In this document: in pieces, positions 10,345 through 21,749 of the stretch
Layout: each line of letters begins with the position of its first letter
How positions within the stretch are numbered: position 1 is the first letter of the stretch
NCBI GenBank assembly: GCA_963921825.1
Contig: OY997591.1
Location: forward strand, 50,613,825 to 50,677,824
Direction: 5' to 3'
DNA: 64,000 bases
DNA from: Erodium maritimum
Taxonomy: Eukaryota > Streptophyta > Magnoliopsida > Geraniales > Geraniaceae
Made by a program: the position numbers and the translations under genes
The notes under the pieces: generated by a model
What the model was told of the DNA's origin: nothing
The model's input: only the letters and a program-made list of their open reading frames with translations
Databases searched by the model: none

Positions 10345-12140
10345 TGTGCTTTAGGTGCACGTACAACGCACGGTCCCTTTACATGGTTCATGATTTAGTG
10401 AACCGCGAATCGTGAGTCGCATGTTGTGGTGTGCAACTCATGTGGTTCCGATTCACTAAACCATGAATCGGATTCGTAAACTACGACTCACGGCTCACAA
10501 CTATGAACCATGATTCATGGAATCACGGCCGACCAATCAGGCCACACCACGTGGCGCCTGCGTGGAGAAGAAAAGAGTTGTTGGCTCCAATGGCTCAGTA
10601 ACGGTAATATTTTTTAATTAAATAAAATTTGAATTAACCTTAAAAAAAAAAACTAATTTTTGACCATTTATTAATGCCTTCGTCCCTTTCAACAACTCAC
10701 CAACATTTTCTCTTCATTTCACAACTTTCTCTCTCAAGTTCCACTTCAAACAAAGCTTGTTTTCCGATAAAGAAAATGTCTGATGACGAGTTCAACGCAG
10801 ATTATCCCAATGCCTTTCAGCGGATGTTGCACACCAACCCTCCCCCAAACCCGTTCATGTAGCCAGATTTTTTTTCCGAGCCCTTACATGCAACCTGGTT
10901 TCAACCCATCCCCTTTCAATCCCCCACCTTTCATGAACCCCAACCCCAACCTCGGTCCTCAGTTTTATGCCTACCCGGGTGATTCCCAATATAACACCGA
11001 CATCAACAGCGGCACCTGGATGTCGTCTCAGTCGCCCTTTGCCGACCCTTCCCAACAACGAGGAGGAGGTTATAGAAGAAAATGGAACCCTGATGTGGCC
11101 AAGCACCTCAGCCGTGTCTAGCTATGCACGTCCAGAGATGCAACGAATGACAACCAACAAGAGGGTGGTACATATTAGGACCAAATTGCCAAATGTTACA
11201 ACGAGGTACAACGGTACCCGCTAATGGATTGTAAACAAATTAAGAACTACTAGAACAGGTCTTACCCTCGGGTGCAGAAATTCCACAATATCGTGAAGTC
11301 GGTGAAGGACAACTTCACAAGCGGTTACTCCGAGGACGACTACATCAAGATGGCCAAGGAGATCTACAACAAAGAAAACAAACTGGCACACTTCGACCTC
11401 GAGCATTGGTACGACACCTTCAAGTATGAGGAGAAGTTTTTGGCGGAGGAAGGCATGACCGGCAACAAGAGACAATTGTTGGATGCCTATGGTAATTACA
11501 GCTCAACCACACCCCCCTTGTACTTTAACCGTTGAGCATGATGATACTATACCTCTCGGTGGTGAGTACCAACTGGATTGGATATCCACATATCCAAGTG
11601 AGAGATCTGCTAACTGAAGTTTCCCTCCACGTGAAGAGCGTCCGTTGGAAAAGAAATCCACGAAGAGAAAAGTGAAATCCGTGAGCGATCATGCCAAATA
11701 CAGTGGCGGCCATGGATCGAGTAAGGGCAGAAGTGGAGCTAGAAAAGGCTGAAAAGGCGGACAGAATGATCCAACTTACCACACAATGGAACACCCTCTT
11801 CAATGCTTACAAGTACATGTAACTGGTGACACTTTCGGGATGACCGAGGCTGCGGAAAAACACGCAGAAATGTTGTGAGTTGTGGGATTCATGGTTGACC
11901 GTTAAGGCGAGTATGCGTATGCTCGAAGACAAATGATGTGTGCTTTGAGTTGTATGTATCAAGTTGTAATTTTTGGGTTGCATTACTCAGGAACGCATAA
12001 AAGTTGAAGTTTGAATTCATATAGTTATTTTATTATTAGTTAAAAAAATCAATTAACTTTAAAAATAATTTCAGTAGAATAATATTTAATATACAGTCAA
12101 TATCCACTCAGTACTGTAAACCCCACACATTATAAAAAAC
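10345..12140 (+). mobile_element. Decayed PIF/Harbinger element, ORF1 part only
   Basis: The left 200 bases are full of inverted words around GATTCATGG and GATTCACTAAACC. A pyrimidine-rich leader and the start of a Harbinger-type ORF1 follow, then ORF1 remnants to about 11820 and an AT-rich tail. The tail (GTCAATATCCACTCAGTACT) resembles that of the collapsed relative at 22.4-23.2 kb. No transposase is present. Both ends are approximate. Confidence 0.5.
10776..11830 (+). pseudogene. Harbinger-type ORF1 (Myb/SANT plus NAM-associated region), broken
   Basis: The ATG at 10776 starts MSDDEFNADYPNAFQ, like the starts of the ORF1 copies at 19857 and 31300 in style. A Pro/Phe/Asn-rich stretch follows, then, from about 11100, several frame changes. 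The piece at 11272-11535 (LAHFDLEHWYDTFKYEEKFL) matches the NAM-associated C-terminal part of the other ORF1 copies (KFDLDHWVMRIEGVVKFTAE). A final piece near 11690-11820 carries the Arg/Glu-rich coiled-coil end. In this family ORF1 is the DNA-binding partner of the transposase. Several stops and frameshifts mean it is not functional. Confidence 0.6.
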
Positions 12141-12553
12141 AATATTAAATATATAGTAAATCCAAACTCTCTCGTATAAACATCTACATTGTATATATTC
12201 TGATAACTCTGAATAATATAACCATATTAATCTCTAAGAAAAAGAAAAAGAAAAATGTCAAAGAAAGTGAGAATCATAGACTACTTAGGTCAAGAAATTG
12301 ATGCAATGAGTTTAGCAAAACACAAATGCATGCTCCGTCCCATATTATTCCGTAACATGTTGTTACGTATAAACACATATACGCTCCCAACAAGATGACA
12401 CCGTACATACATATATTTTATTTGCTAGAGAATATTTCTCGTGTATGGCGTCTAATTTAGGATGAGACAACGTGAGCAAAACGTAACATTCAGTTAACTT
12501 CTTCTTGTAATTTAATAATTTTTAATTTCCTTATGGATTATATGTGCCCGTAC

Positions 12554-12560
12554 TATAAAT
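12554..12560 (+). promoter_or_regulatory. TATA box of the polygalacturonase gene
   Basis: TATAAAT about 90 bases upstream of the ATG at 12649. A transcription start near 12585 would give a 5' UTR of about 65 bases. Confidence 0.55.
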
Positions 12561-12648
12561 TCCGTTTCTTGTCCTTATAACATCCATCATCCAATTCAAA
12601 ACCACCAAGTTTAGCTACCATATAGAAGATTTGAAGTTCAATATCATC

Positions 12649-14117
12649 ATGGCTAATTATTATAAACTTCATATCATATATATTGTTGTAGTACTGTTGT
12701 TTTCGTTTGGGACATCGAGTAGCGCTTCAACATACAATGTGGTGAGGTATGGCGCCAGAGGGGACGGCAAAACGGACTCGACGCTAGGGTTCCAACGGGC
12801 ATGGAAAGGGGCGTGCAAGTCCAGAGTTGCCTCTAAGGTGTACGTTCCCAGAGGAAGCTTCTTGGTCAAGGCAGTCCAATTCGACGGGCCGTGCAAGAAC
12901 AAAGTCACCTTCCAGATTGACGGAACTCTGGTCGCCCCCAACGGTTTAGGGGCCCTCGGCACCTCTGGCTACTGGATTGTCTTCCGGAAGGTCAGCCGGA
13001 TGACGGTCACCGGCAGCGGCACTATTGACGCCAGGGGGCATACCTTCTGGACTTGCAAGAGGTCCGGCAAGAGCTGTCCCAACGGAGCTAGGGTACGTAC
13101 GATTATATTAATCACTTGCATGTGATACAAGTTTGTACCTGATATATATATATATATGAAGGAATTGACTCAAAGAAATGATGTGTGATGTAGACGATAT
13201 CGTTTAGCTGGTCGAATCATGTGACGTTGAGCGGATTAACGTTGCTGAACAGTCAGATGATGCACGTAGCGTTGGACCACAGCAACTTCGTGATGATCAA
13301 GAACATGAGGATTAGAGCGCCGAGTGGCAGCCCCAACACGGACGGTATACACATGCAGTACTCCACCTACGTCACCATTGCCAAAAGCACCTTCATGACG
13401 GGGGACGACTGCGTCTCCATCGGAGCCGGCACCAAGAACGTATGGATTGAGCGCATCAACTGTGGCCCCGGACACGGAGTCAGGTAAGTAATATGCCAAT
13501 AGAGCACCAACTCAACTAAAAATTTAAGTTGATAGTTGAAGACACAATAACATTCTAAAGTTATATATATTGATAAGTAAATATATGATGTACGCAGCAT
13601 CGGAAGTCTAGCAGCAAGTGCAAATGAAGCTGGAGTTGAGAACGTAACAGTGACAAGTTCGGTGTTCACCAAGACTCAGAATGGAGTGAGGATAAAGTCG
13701 TGGGCAAGGCCTAGCAATGGTTATGTCAAAAATGTCAGTTACAGAAACCTCATTATGAACAATGTCCAAAATCCAATCATCATAGATCAGAAGTACTGCC
13801 CCAGTGGCAGAGGTTGTCCTAACCAGGTATACAATAATGTTATTTTATTTATCGGACAAATAAAGTTGAAAATCAATAATATAATAATGTTGTTGTAGAA
13901 TTCGGGAACAAAGATAAGTGGAGTGACGTACAGTAACATAAAGGGAACATCGGCAACGCAGGTAGCGGTGAAGTTGTTGTGCAGCGGAACGCATGGATGC
14001 AGTGGAATAAAGTTGCAAAACATAAAGTTGACATATCCTACAAACACTGCTCTCTCTTACTGCAAATACGCGCATGGAACCACCTCAGGATTTGTCTTCC
14101 CCAAGAGCTGTCTTTAA
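12649..14117 (+). CDS. Exo-polygalacturonase (glycosyl hydrolase family 28), secreted
   Basis: The enzyme hydrolyses alpha-1,4 bonds of polygalacturonan (pectin) in the cell wall. Four exons are inferred: 12649-13092, 13194-13483, 13598-13826 and 13899-14117, all with GT/AG borders, giving 393 residues, the usual size. Residues 1-25 form a signal peptide ending in SSSA. The four GH28 motifs are present: NTDG (196-199), GDDC (218-221), GHG (241-243, catalytic His) and RIK (276-278), so it should be active. The sequence style (YNVVRYGARGDGKTDS start, GTSGYWIVF) fits the pollen-type exo-polygalacturonase clade, which is inference. The ATG at 12649 is the first in frame. The gene faces the 5-phosphatase gene tail to tail, with about 385 bp between stop codons. 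No sign of decay is seen. Confidence 0.93.
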
Positions 14118-14502
14118 TTTCATCTCATTTATTATTTCTGGATATTTATGTTACCTCAACATTCATGATTCATGTGTGTAATTAAGGTTGTAAAAGAGAA
14201 GGGTCCTTACTTAATTGCAATTAAATTTGGAAGCAATGAGTCTCCAACAACAACACAAACATCCTGTCTCTTTTTATACTACACTCTTGAATGAGATTTG
14301 TCCAACCATAATACAATTCGATTCGATTCAACTGCAAATCTAGCTAATATATATACATCGAGACATGGACAACCATATATATGTATATATATATAGTTGC
14401 TCTGAAGAATGAATCTAATTCTATTCCTGTCCTACAAGAGATCGGGCAAGAGCTGGTTATATATGCAAGTTTCAGAGTAGAGAGTCAAGAGTCAGTGCTA
14501 TG

Positions 14503-17500
14503 CTAACGCAACTGGTTAGATCCTTGTTGCTTTCTCGTACTAGTCGATCTTGACTCTGCACGAGTTGTTGTTGTTGTCAACGTCGTCATGGTTGGCTTTC
14601 CAGTGAAACGGTGTTGAAGTTGAACTTGGTGGCTCGCTGTTTTGGTGGAGCAGCTGCCTTGGATGATGACCAGCAGAAGCAAATCCTTGTCCTCAGACGT
14701 CCGGTTATGTAGAGATGAAGCCTCGGAAGGTTTGTCTTCTTGTGGTTCCAAATGATGTAAGCTAACCTCTACGGATTGATCGGCTTCAATCATGCCCGCT
14801 GCTGGCGTCACCTATGATACATGTACACAAGAGGATATCGATATTACATGTACTGTTCTATGAATTAGAGGACCAATTCAACTAAAAGCTCAAATAATAG
14901 TTGAAAATCATACCTCGAGCCATCTTGGAAAAGCAAAGGAACCTCTGGGACGATATTGGTCTTCTGGCGGTCCATGTCCATCGTCCTTGGCGGGTGTGGA
15001 AGATAATTGGCCTTCGCATACAATTCTATACACAGCTTTATCTTTTTTACATTTGTTGGTGATGTGTAAGACGGATGTTTCCTGATTTTGGAGACTGATC
15101 TTGTTGGTGCTTACACTAGTCTCCGGAACATAGCACGCGTCTTTTTGTATAGCCCTGATTCTCTCATTGTTTTTTATTATCCCTCCAAGCTCTTTTCTCC
15201 TGACCGATCTATCAACATGAGCAATCTTAACATCGAATTTGCACCGGACGGGTTTGTGATCACTCTCGGTCACGTCCATGCAAGCCTCATACCTGTAATT
15301 AAACACCTTAATTAAGATACAATGAAGAAACATTATGTATTATGTATTGTGTATATATAGGGAACGGGAACTTACAATAAAATTGAAGAGACCACAGGAC
15401 ACTCTAAACTGCTTTCATTAACTGGACCCAAGCGGTTGTCCCGGTATATCACCCTATCACACCAAGCAGGAATACGTTTTTTCTCCCCGGAATCATATCC
15501 TAATTAAAATGAGTCAGTATATAGACAATTAACAAGACAGTGCATGTATAGAGAAATCGATAATGTGCAACACGAATTTGTGAAGCGGATAATCAACAAA
15601 GAAGTTCATTGTTTGATAAGACGATCTGGTGGGAGCTGTTTGGGATACGTATTTTGATTGGTGACATCTAACAATATTAGGAAAACAGTTTAGTACCTGC
15701 TAAACCTGGGCGATGTCTTTCAAACTTGTAAGTTGGAGGGAACGTGATGAGTGCCTCACGCATTCCTTGGAAAACTCTGCCATTTTTCATCTCTTCCCTG
15801 AGCTGGTCCTTCTCCCGAAGCCAGTCAAAGCATCGTTGGGAAACAAAATCCCTTGCTTCGTCGTAAGATATACCAAAGAGGCGATAATTAAAATCACCCA
15901 TAAACACAACCATGTCGGCTTCTGATAAATCAGGCTTGGTGTCATCGGAGGTGGGACCTTGGGACTGTACCAAACAAAAACAAATCAACATGGTCTCCTA
16001 TCGACGGTAACAATAGCAATAGCAAAGAGAGAAGGAGAAGGTACATTATTATTGTTAGGCTTAACGTTATGAGCAGTAGTAGAGACACCAGCTGCAACAG
16101 AGAGGGCGAATGGGAAGCCAGAAGAATAAAGCAGCCAAAATAAATATATGCACAAGGCAAGAGAGCAAGACAAAATCAGGTAGGGCACCATACCGGCTGC
16201 AGTGTTTAGTAGGTTAGAGGATCGGGAGAAGGACATGTTTCGGAAAATGTGGTCGAAATCCGCATTCCTACGGTTCACTGCTTCCAAATGTGCAGCCAAA
16301 TGACAATTCACAAAGCACATTATCCGATCATATACTCTTATCCTCAATCCTACACCACCCTGTACATATATGTAACTTCAACACATATGTTTCACAAAGT
16401 TACAGCATCAGATATTTTGATTGCTATAACTAGTTCTTACAGAATAGAATACACACACCTTATTGCCAATTGCACGACCAAAGCCACATGGAACTGCAGC
16501 AGCGTCAATGTCCCCAACATGTTTTCTAAGATTCTTTCTTACCCTAATTAAGTGAGAAACATCATGACAAAAAGCACAATATAAGTAAACATAAATGACT
16601 TTGTACAATTTTGATGTGTTTGAGGTTGTTTCTGATGTTCTTAGGGCAATACAGACTTACCATAGAGAAATAAGCAATCCGGCCAATTGTCTGGAGCCCA
16701 TTCGTTCGAAAGTGGATCCTTCTTCTAAGGCTTTTCCAATATTTTCAATCCACCACTGCCCTACAGCACTCCCTTCAAGTCCTACCTAGAATTTCAGAAC
16801 AAAACAGAGGCAGTGTTGCTATGTCAGAACACCGAGATAAATCTTGGTGAATCATCCATCATGTTGAAGAAGTGAAGATGGTCTCACAGTTTCTTTTGCA
16901 GCAGACATAGCGAGAAAGCCAGCCCCCATGTCCACTTCTTGCAAACCGATAACGATAATGCCAACATCAGATGCAACAGAGGCTAGCCATGAGACAAGAT
17001 CACCCTGAGGGGCTCTTCCCTGACCCACATTCCATGTCCCAACCAAAATTCTGATGTTGTCTCTTCTTGTGTAGGTTGTTTCCTTAGCGGCTAACTCTGC
17101 TCGTATGATGTTGTCAATGGGTCCAGGAGACGCAATGTGCCAGGCTCGAATACCACCGTGAGTGGCTAAGCTGAACACATAACCATTTCCAACAGCCAGT
17201 TTGAGGACAGGACTGGTATATGCAAGCCATCCTGCAAGCACATTTCCCTCCAGGTCTATGATTTGGATAAAGCCACTGACATAACCTACGTATATTCGTG
17301 CCCCTAGAGTGCAAAAACATCGGACGGCACTGGCATGGAGACTCAATTCTTGCAAACGGTTTCCATTGCCATCCCACTGGACAAGCATGCCATTGGTGCA
17401 GCCGCTCCAAATGACTCCGTCCGGGGCCAGGATGAGTGCCTCTATCCTCTTGGTCTCTTCCACGAAAACCCCCGTCCCCTTTGTTGCAACTCGACGAACA

Positions 17501-18787
17501 GCATCTGCAGCTCCCATGATGGCATTACGCGACCGTTGCAGGAAGCCTGGAGACTTCTCCTTTTTCGTAGAAGAGTCTTTTTTTGATGTGGGAGCGGATT
17601 TCACTTTGACCTCGTCTTCTGCGGGCTGCTGATCCTGCCCTTGTGGGGCGTCTATTCGATCCACTTGGCCGTCAGCATTGAACACTTTGAGAAGCTCCCT
17701 TGTGCGAGCATCCCTTTTGAATCAAACATATAACAACTTCTAATCACATAGCGATACAGTGATAAATAAGGATTGGAAGAGTATGAGACACAAACAAAAC
17801 ATACCAGAGTGAAAAGGAGGTAGTACCGGCACACCAAACTTTGGCTCTGACATGATCACAGAGCAAACTCTTGACGTCGGAAGAAGATATGCTGCAATTG
17901 CCATTGACGGTGACTTGGGTTTTGAGGTCAATGCAGGACCTCTCCACTAGCAGAGCAGCCATGTGCTTCTCTTCTGGTTTTAGAGAGAGGGATTTTTCGA
18001 TGGTTTCCCACGGCCAAACCCTAATCACGCCACCCTCGGAACCGGTCCAGATATCACCATAGGAGGTGGTGACCATGGAAAGAACAGATAGACGGTGGGC
18101 TTGCCAGGAGAGGCCTTCCTTGAAGGGGGAGGAATCGAGAGCCTGGTCCATCTTCCAGGACCTGATCTTGCCGTCCTTGTGGCCGCTCCAGAGAAGCCTG
18201 TTGCTGGTGTCGATCATCAAGCAGAAGGTGGGGGCGGTGTTGACGGACTCGTGGAAGGGGACGGCGTCCTCGTCCCCTCGGCGGACCTTGCCGCCGATGC
18301 CGCAGCCGGGCTCGTAGGCGTTGTGGACGCTCCAGACCCTGACGCCGCTCTCCTGGCCGGCCCAGAGCTGGGAGTCGGTGCAGGCGATGTTGCGGAGGAA
18401 CTTGCCGAGCTGGGTCTCGCGGAGGGGGTGGGGGCGGAGCTCGATGCAGGGGGGGCGGGCGGGGTGGACGGCGGCGCGGTGGGGGGCCTTGAAGATGCCG
18501 GTGCCGCCGCTGGAGACGAACTCGGGGACGGAGGGGTCGTGGGAGTCGGAGGGGTAGGAGAAGAGGTCGTCATCGTCGTCGGAAGAGGAGTAGTAGGAGG
18601 ACGGCTCGATGGGGTTGGGGAGGCGGGCCTCGTCCAGGCTGTGCTTGCGGATCTGGTTGCGCTTCCGGCCGCTGCGGAGTTGCTGGCTGTACGAGTGGAC
18701 CTTGCGTGGAGGCTGAGGGGCCGACCTCAGACCTTCCAGGGCGGCTCTGTCTTCGTCTCCTATCCTAGCATTCCTGCCAGAATCCAT
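14503..18787 (-). CDS. Type II inositol polyphosphate 5-phosphatase with WD40 repeats (FRA3/5PTase12-15 group)
   Basis: It removes the 5-phosphate from inositol phosphates and phosphoinositides. Ten exons are inferred on the minus strand: 17805-18787, 16888-17713, 16661-16785, 16459-16543, 16194-16359, 16045-16091, 15697-15964, 15376-15499, 14914-15292 and 14503-14811. The frame stays open through all joins and gives 1103 residues, the family's usual length. The N-terminal half is a WD40 region (about 120-540; [26 protein letters not shown]). The catalytic domain starts at about 548: TWNVGQG (554-560), LQEVD (585-589), GDFNYR (767-772), PAWCDR (844-849) and SDHKPV (885-890), so all key residues are present. 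An ASH-like C-terminal region follows. FRA3 in Arabidopsis is needed for secondary wall and actin organisation; which paralogue this is cannot be told by eye. Exon 1 is strikingly GC-rich with runs of Pro, Ser and Asp codons. Confidence 0.95.
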
Positions 18788-19480
18788 TACAATTGATCTT
18801 CTTTACAGAATCGATCATCAACTCTTCCAAAATTGAAATCCAAAATCAAAATTCTCCATTAGGTTTGTGAAACAGATTCATTCAAAGCAAGGAATGGGGA
18901 TCCGAGAGAGAGGGACGACAACACGCGCTCATAGGCGGGATAAACTGCTTCCTAACGGTCACTATTCTATCCACCGTTACACTGCCACGTTCCCTTCTAC
19001 TTTTGTACGGATAAGTATTAATATCTCCAAATTAAACTTTCAATGTAAAGTTACAAGACCATGTATGACTAGTGACTACAGCGCTTAAAAGTGAATTAGA
19101 AAATGTGATTAAAAACTATGTTCATTGATAAATGGATCTCTATCTTGGAGCGACTGCAAATGGTGATGTGTGGCGACTTGACTTCATCTATTTTTGTCGG
19201 AAAATTCCATGCCCTCTTGCAAACTTAGCCTTGCCTCTGTATTAGTTTAGGTAAATTTATGCTCCATCCCAACTATAAAACAGACGGGCCAAGAAAAATT
19301 GTAGCCCAAGATGCTGGTGACAATTGCTGACCATTGTTGTTTGCAATGAGCCCAACTCAAGCCCACTTCACCCCAGACAATGCATTTGTGCCCAATCATT
19401 TCAACCCCAACTAGTTCAAATCAAGTGTAGTACAATCAGCCCCAGGACATGAAGGCTTATACCGGCAAAACCAAAGGTAA
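18788..19480. other. 5' flank of the 5-phosphatase gene, no gene seen
   Basis: This stretch should hold the 5' UTR and promoter of the minus-strand 5-phosphatase gene. I see no convincing TATA box, no open frame with family features and no repeat ends before the Harbinger target duplication at 19481. Confidence 0.5.
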
Positions 19481-19483
19481 TAA

Positions 19484-21746
19484 GAGCAGAACAGCGGAAC
19501 GGCCCCGCTCCACGCTCCGCGCGCGCACGGTCCGAGGAACGTGGATCGATCCGTTGTGGAGCCGAAAAAACGTGGTCCCGCTCCCCAAACACGCGCTCCC
19601 GCTCCCCGCTCCTCGCTGGCCGCGCTCCTTGCTCCCTCGCTGCGCTGGACGCCTGCGGTGCCGCCACGTGGCCACCCGACCGTTGGAAACGGTCAAAAAA
19701 CGGCTATATTTTTTTTAATTAAAAAACAGCCAAAAAAAAGCCTATAAATACCCATCACTCTTCTCATTTTTTCCACACCAATCTCCACTTTCACTCTCCA
19801 ACTTCACTATCTCCTTCCCAAATTCTCCTCTCTCGTTTCAATTATTCTCGTGAAAAATGTCGGGCGACGCTGGGTCTCGTGCACAGCCAGCTGGTGACGA
19901 AGTCGGATTCAGCTCCGACGAACTGGCACGAGATTTCCAAGACATTCTAGCGGACAATCGGGACAACTCCGCTTTCTCCCCATACTCGCAACCGGGGTCG
20001 AGTTCACGTAAGTGCAAACTTATTATTTATGTAACGTAATTTTTTTATTAATTTATTGTATTAATGCATTGTATTAATTTTCTTATTCATTTATTATATT
20101 AATGCATTGTATTAATTTTTTCCACTTAATTTATTGTATTAATTTTTTGTATTAGGGCAATACCGTCCCCAACAATTTCAAATGGCGCCAGGGTTCCAGG
20201 TGCCATCACAATTTGGTTTGCACCCACAAGGGTTCCAGACGCCACCGTTTGGAATGAACCCACAAGGACAAGGGTTCTCGATGCCACTCCAATTCTACAA
20301 CTACCCCGGGTACACACTACCCGACGTAGACCTCCCCCAACCATCCTCTGCCGGACCTTCCCAACGACGACCCCGAGCCCAACCATCCTCTGCCTGGGCC
20401 CGAGGCCAACCCCAAGCACCAGATCCGGAGGACCGGACATTCAGCAAAGAGGAGGACCACCACCTCATAAGTTGCTGGTTGAGTACTACAAAAGACCCCA
20501 TCAAGGGCAACTCTCAAACCGACAACACATTCTGGTTCGAAGTTACGAGGAAATACAACTCGAGGGGAGGTCTCTCAGAGCACCGCTGGCCAGCTATCAA
20601 GAAACGTTGGCTCAGAGGTTCCTCTCAGACAAGGAGGTTCCTCGGCTATTTGAAGAGGTCCAAAGACGAGAATCCGAGCGGCGCCAACCAAGACGAGCAC
20701 ATGAAACGTGCGAAGGAAATGTGGGCGGAGGCAGGGAAAGTGGGTGACCACCCACTAAAGTTCGATCTGGATCATTGGGTGATGAGGATCGAGGGCGTCG
20801 TGAAGTTCACTGCCGAGGAGGGCACAATGGGAAATGTCTGTCGTCAAGTACGCCAACAACGACAACGGTTGGATGAGGCTGAGGCTTACAGCTCAACCCA
20901 ACCCACAAGCACAGGGGAGGAATGCACACCTCTCAGTGGTGAGTCCCAACCACCAGAATGGGGAGCAAGCGACAACTACGAGGGGACTGAGGTCGTTGTG
21001 GGTGCATTCCCTGAGGCCGCCCCAAGTCCCCCTCGCCGAACCCGACTGCAAGGGAAGAAGGCAGCGAAGGCCTCAAACAAGGCGACCGTCCTCACGGCCC
21101 AAATGTCTGCCTTCGCCGACCTGGAACGTTCACGGCTGGAGGCTGAACGTACACGTGCCGAACGCCATGTAGAAAGGACCCGCATAATACACACATTAAC
21201 CCAACAATAGGAAGCAAACTTCGCCACCTACAGGTCCCTGTTGGACAAGGATACATCTTCCTTCGACGAAGAGGATATGGCAGAGCATAAGTGGTGCAAG
21301 TCCCAACTGCGACAACTCATGGCAACCCTTGAAGGTGAAATTGATGATCTTCGACGACAACCCCCACCACCGGATGTCGACCCAATAGAGAATGATTCTT
21401 GAAGTTGTATTTTTTGGGGGGTGTATTAAAAGGGGTTGAATAAAATTCAAAGTTAATTTTTATTTGTGTTAAATTTATTTATTAATTATTTATTGTCATT
21501 AATTATTTATTTCTGAAATTGTTTAAATTATAAATATCTTAAACGGTTTCTGATAAAGAATTAAATAAAACAACAAAATATCAATTAATAATCCAGTCAG
21601 CACTGTTCTGCACTCCCAAGACCTTAGAGAGCCTTTCTGTTGCAAAACATCTACTATTCTGCACTCCCAAGACCTCACTTTTGTCCAGTCAGCATAAGTT
21701 TTGCACTCCCAGGACCTCACCAAGGTCCTTTCTGTTGTTCATGCTC
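19484..21746 (+). mobile_element. PIF/Harbinger element 1, ORF1 only
   Basis: The left end GAGCAGAACAGCGGAACGG and the right end, read in reverse, GAGCATGAACAACAGAAAGG form imperfect terminal inverted repeats. They are flanked by the 3-bp duplication TAA (19481-19483 and 21747-21749) typical of PIF/Harbinger. The only gene is ORF1, in the left-to-right direction; no DDE transposase is present, so the element depends on another copy. The first 200 bases are very GC-rich (GCTCCCGCTCCCCGCTCC). A TATAAATA box lies at 19742, before a pyrimidine-rich leader. Element 2 at 30904-32673 is a close relative. Confidence 0.8.
19857..21210 (+). CDS. Harbinger ORF1 protein (Myb/SANT-like with NAM-associated C-terminus)
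   Basis: In PIF/Harbinger elements ORF1 binds the element's ends and helps carry the transposase to the nucleus. Two exons are inferred: 19857-20007 and 20156-21210, joined in frame (a split Arg codon), giving 401 residues. The first 50 residues are acidic and Ser-rich. A Gln/Pro/Gly-rich part follows, then a trihelix/SANT-like domain (RTFSKEEDHHLISCWLSTT to KKRWLRGSSQTRRFLGYLKR) and the NAM-associated region with a Glu/Arg coiled coil (RSRLEAERTRAERHVERTRI). The TAG at 21208 looks premature: the same frame goes on with related sequence to another stop at 21402. Plant databases often mislabel such proteins as glutathione S-transferase T3-like. Confidence 0.7.
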
Positions 21747-21749
21747 TAA

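Noticed and set aside
13787-14047. Minus-strand open frames opposite the polygalacturonase
   Set aside because: Shadows of exon 4 and the intron of a well-supported gene.
18095-18796. 233-codon plus-strand open frame, Gly/Ala/Asp-rich
   Set aside because: It is the antisense shadow of the GC-rich exon 1 of the 5-phosphatase gene; it has no family features and low-complexity composition.
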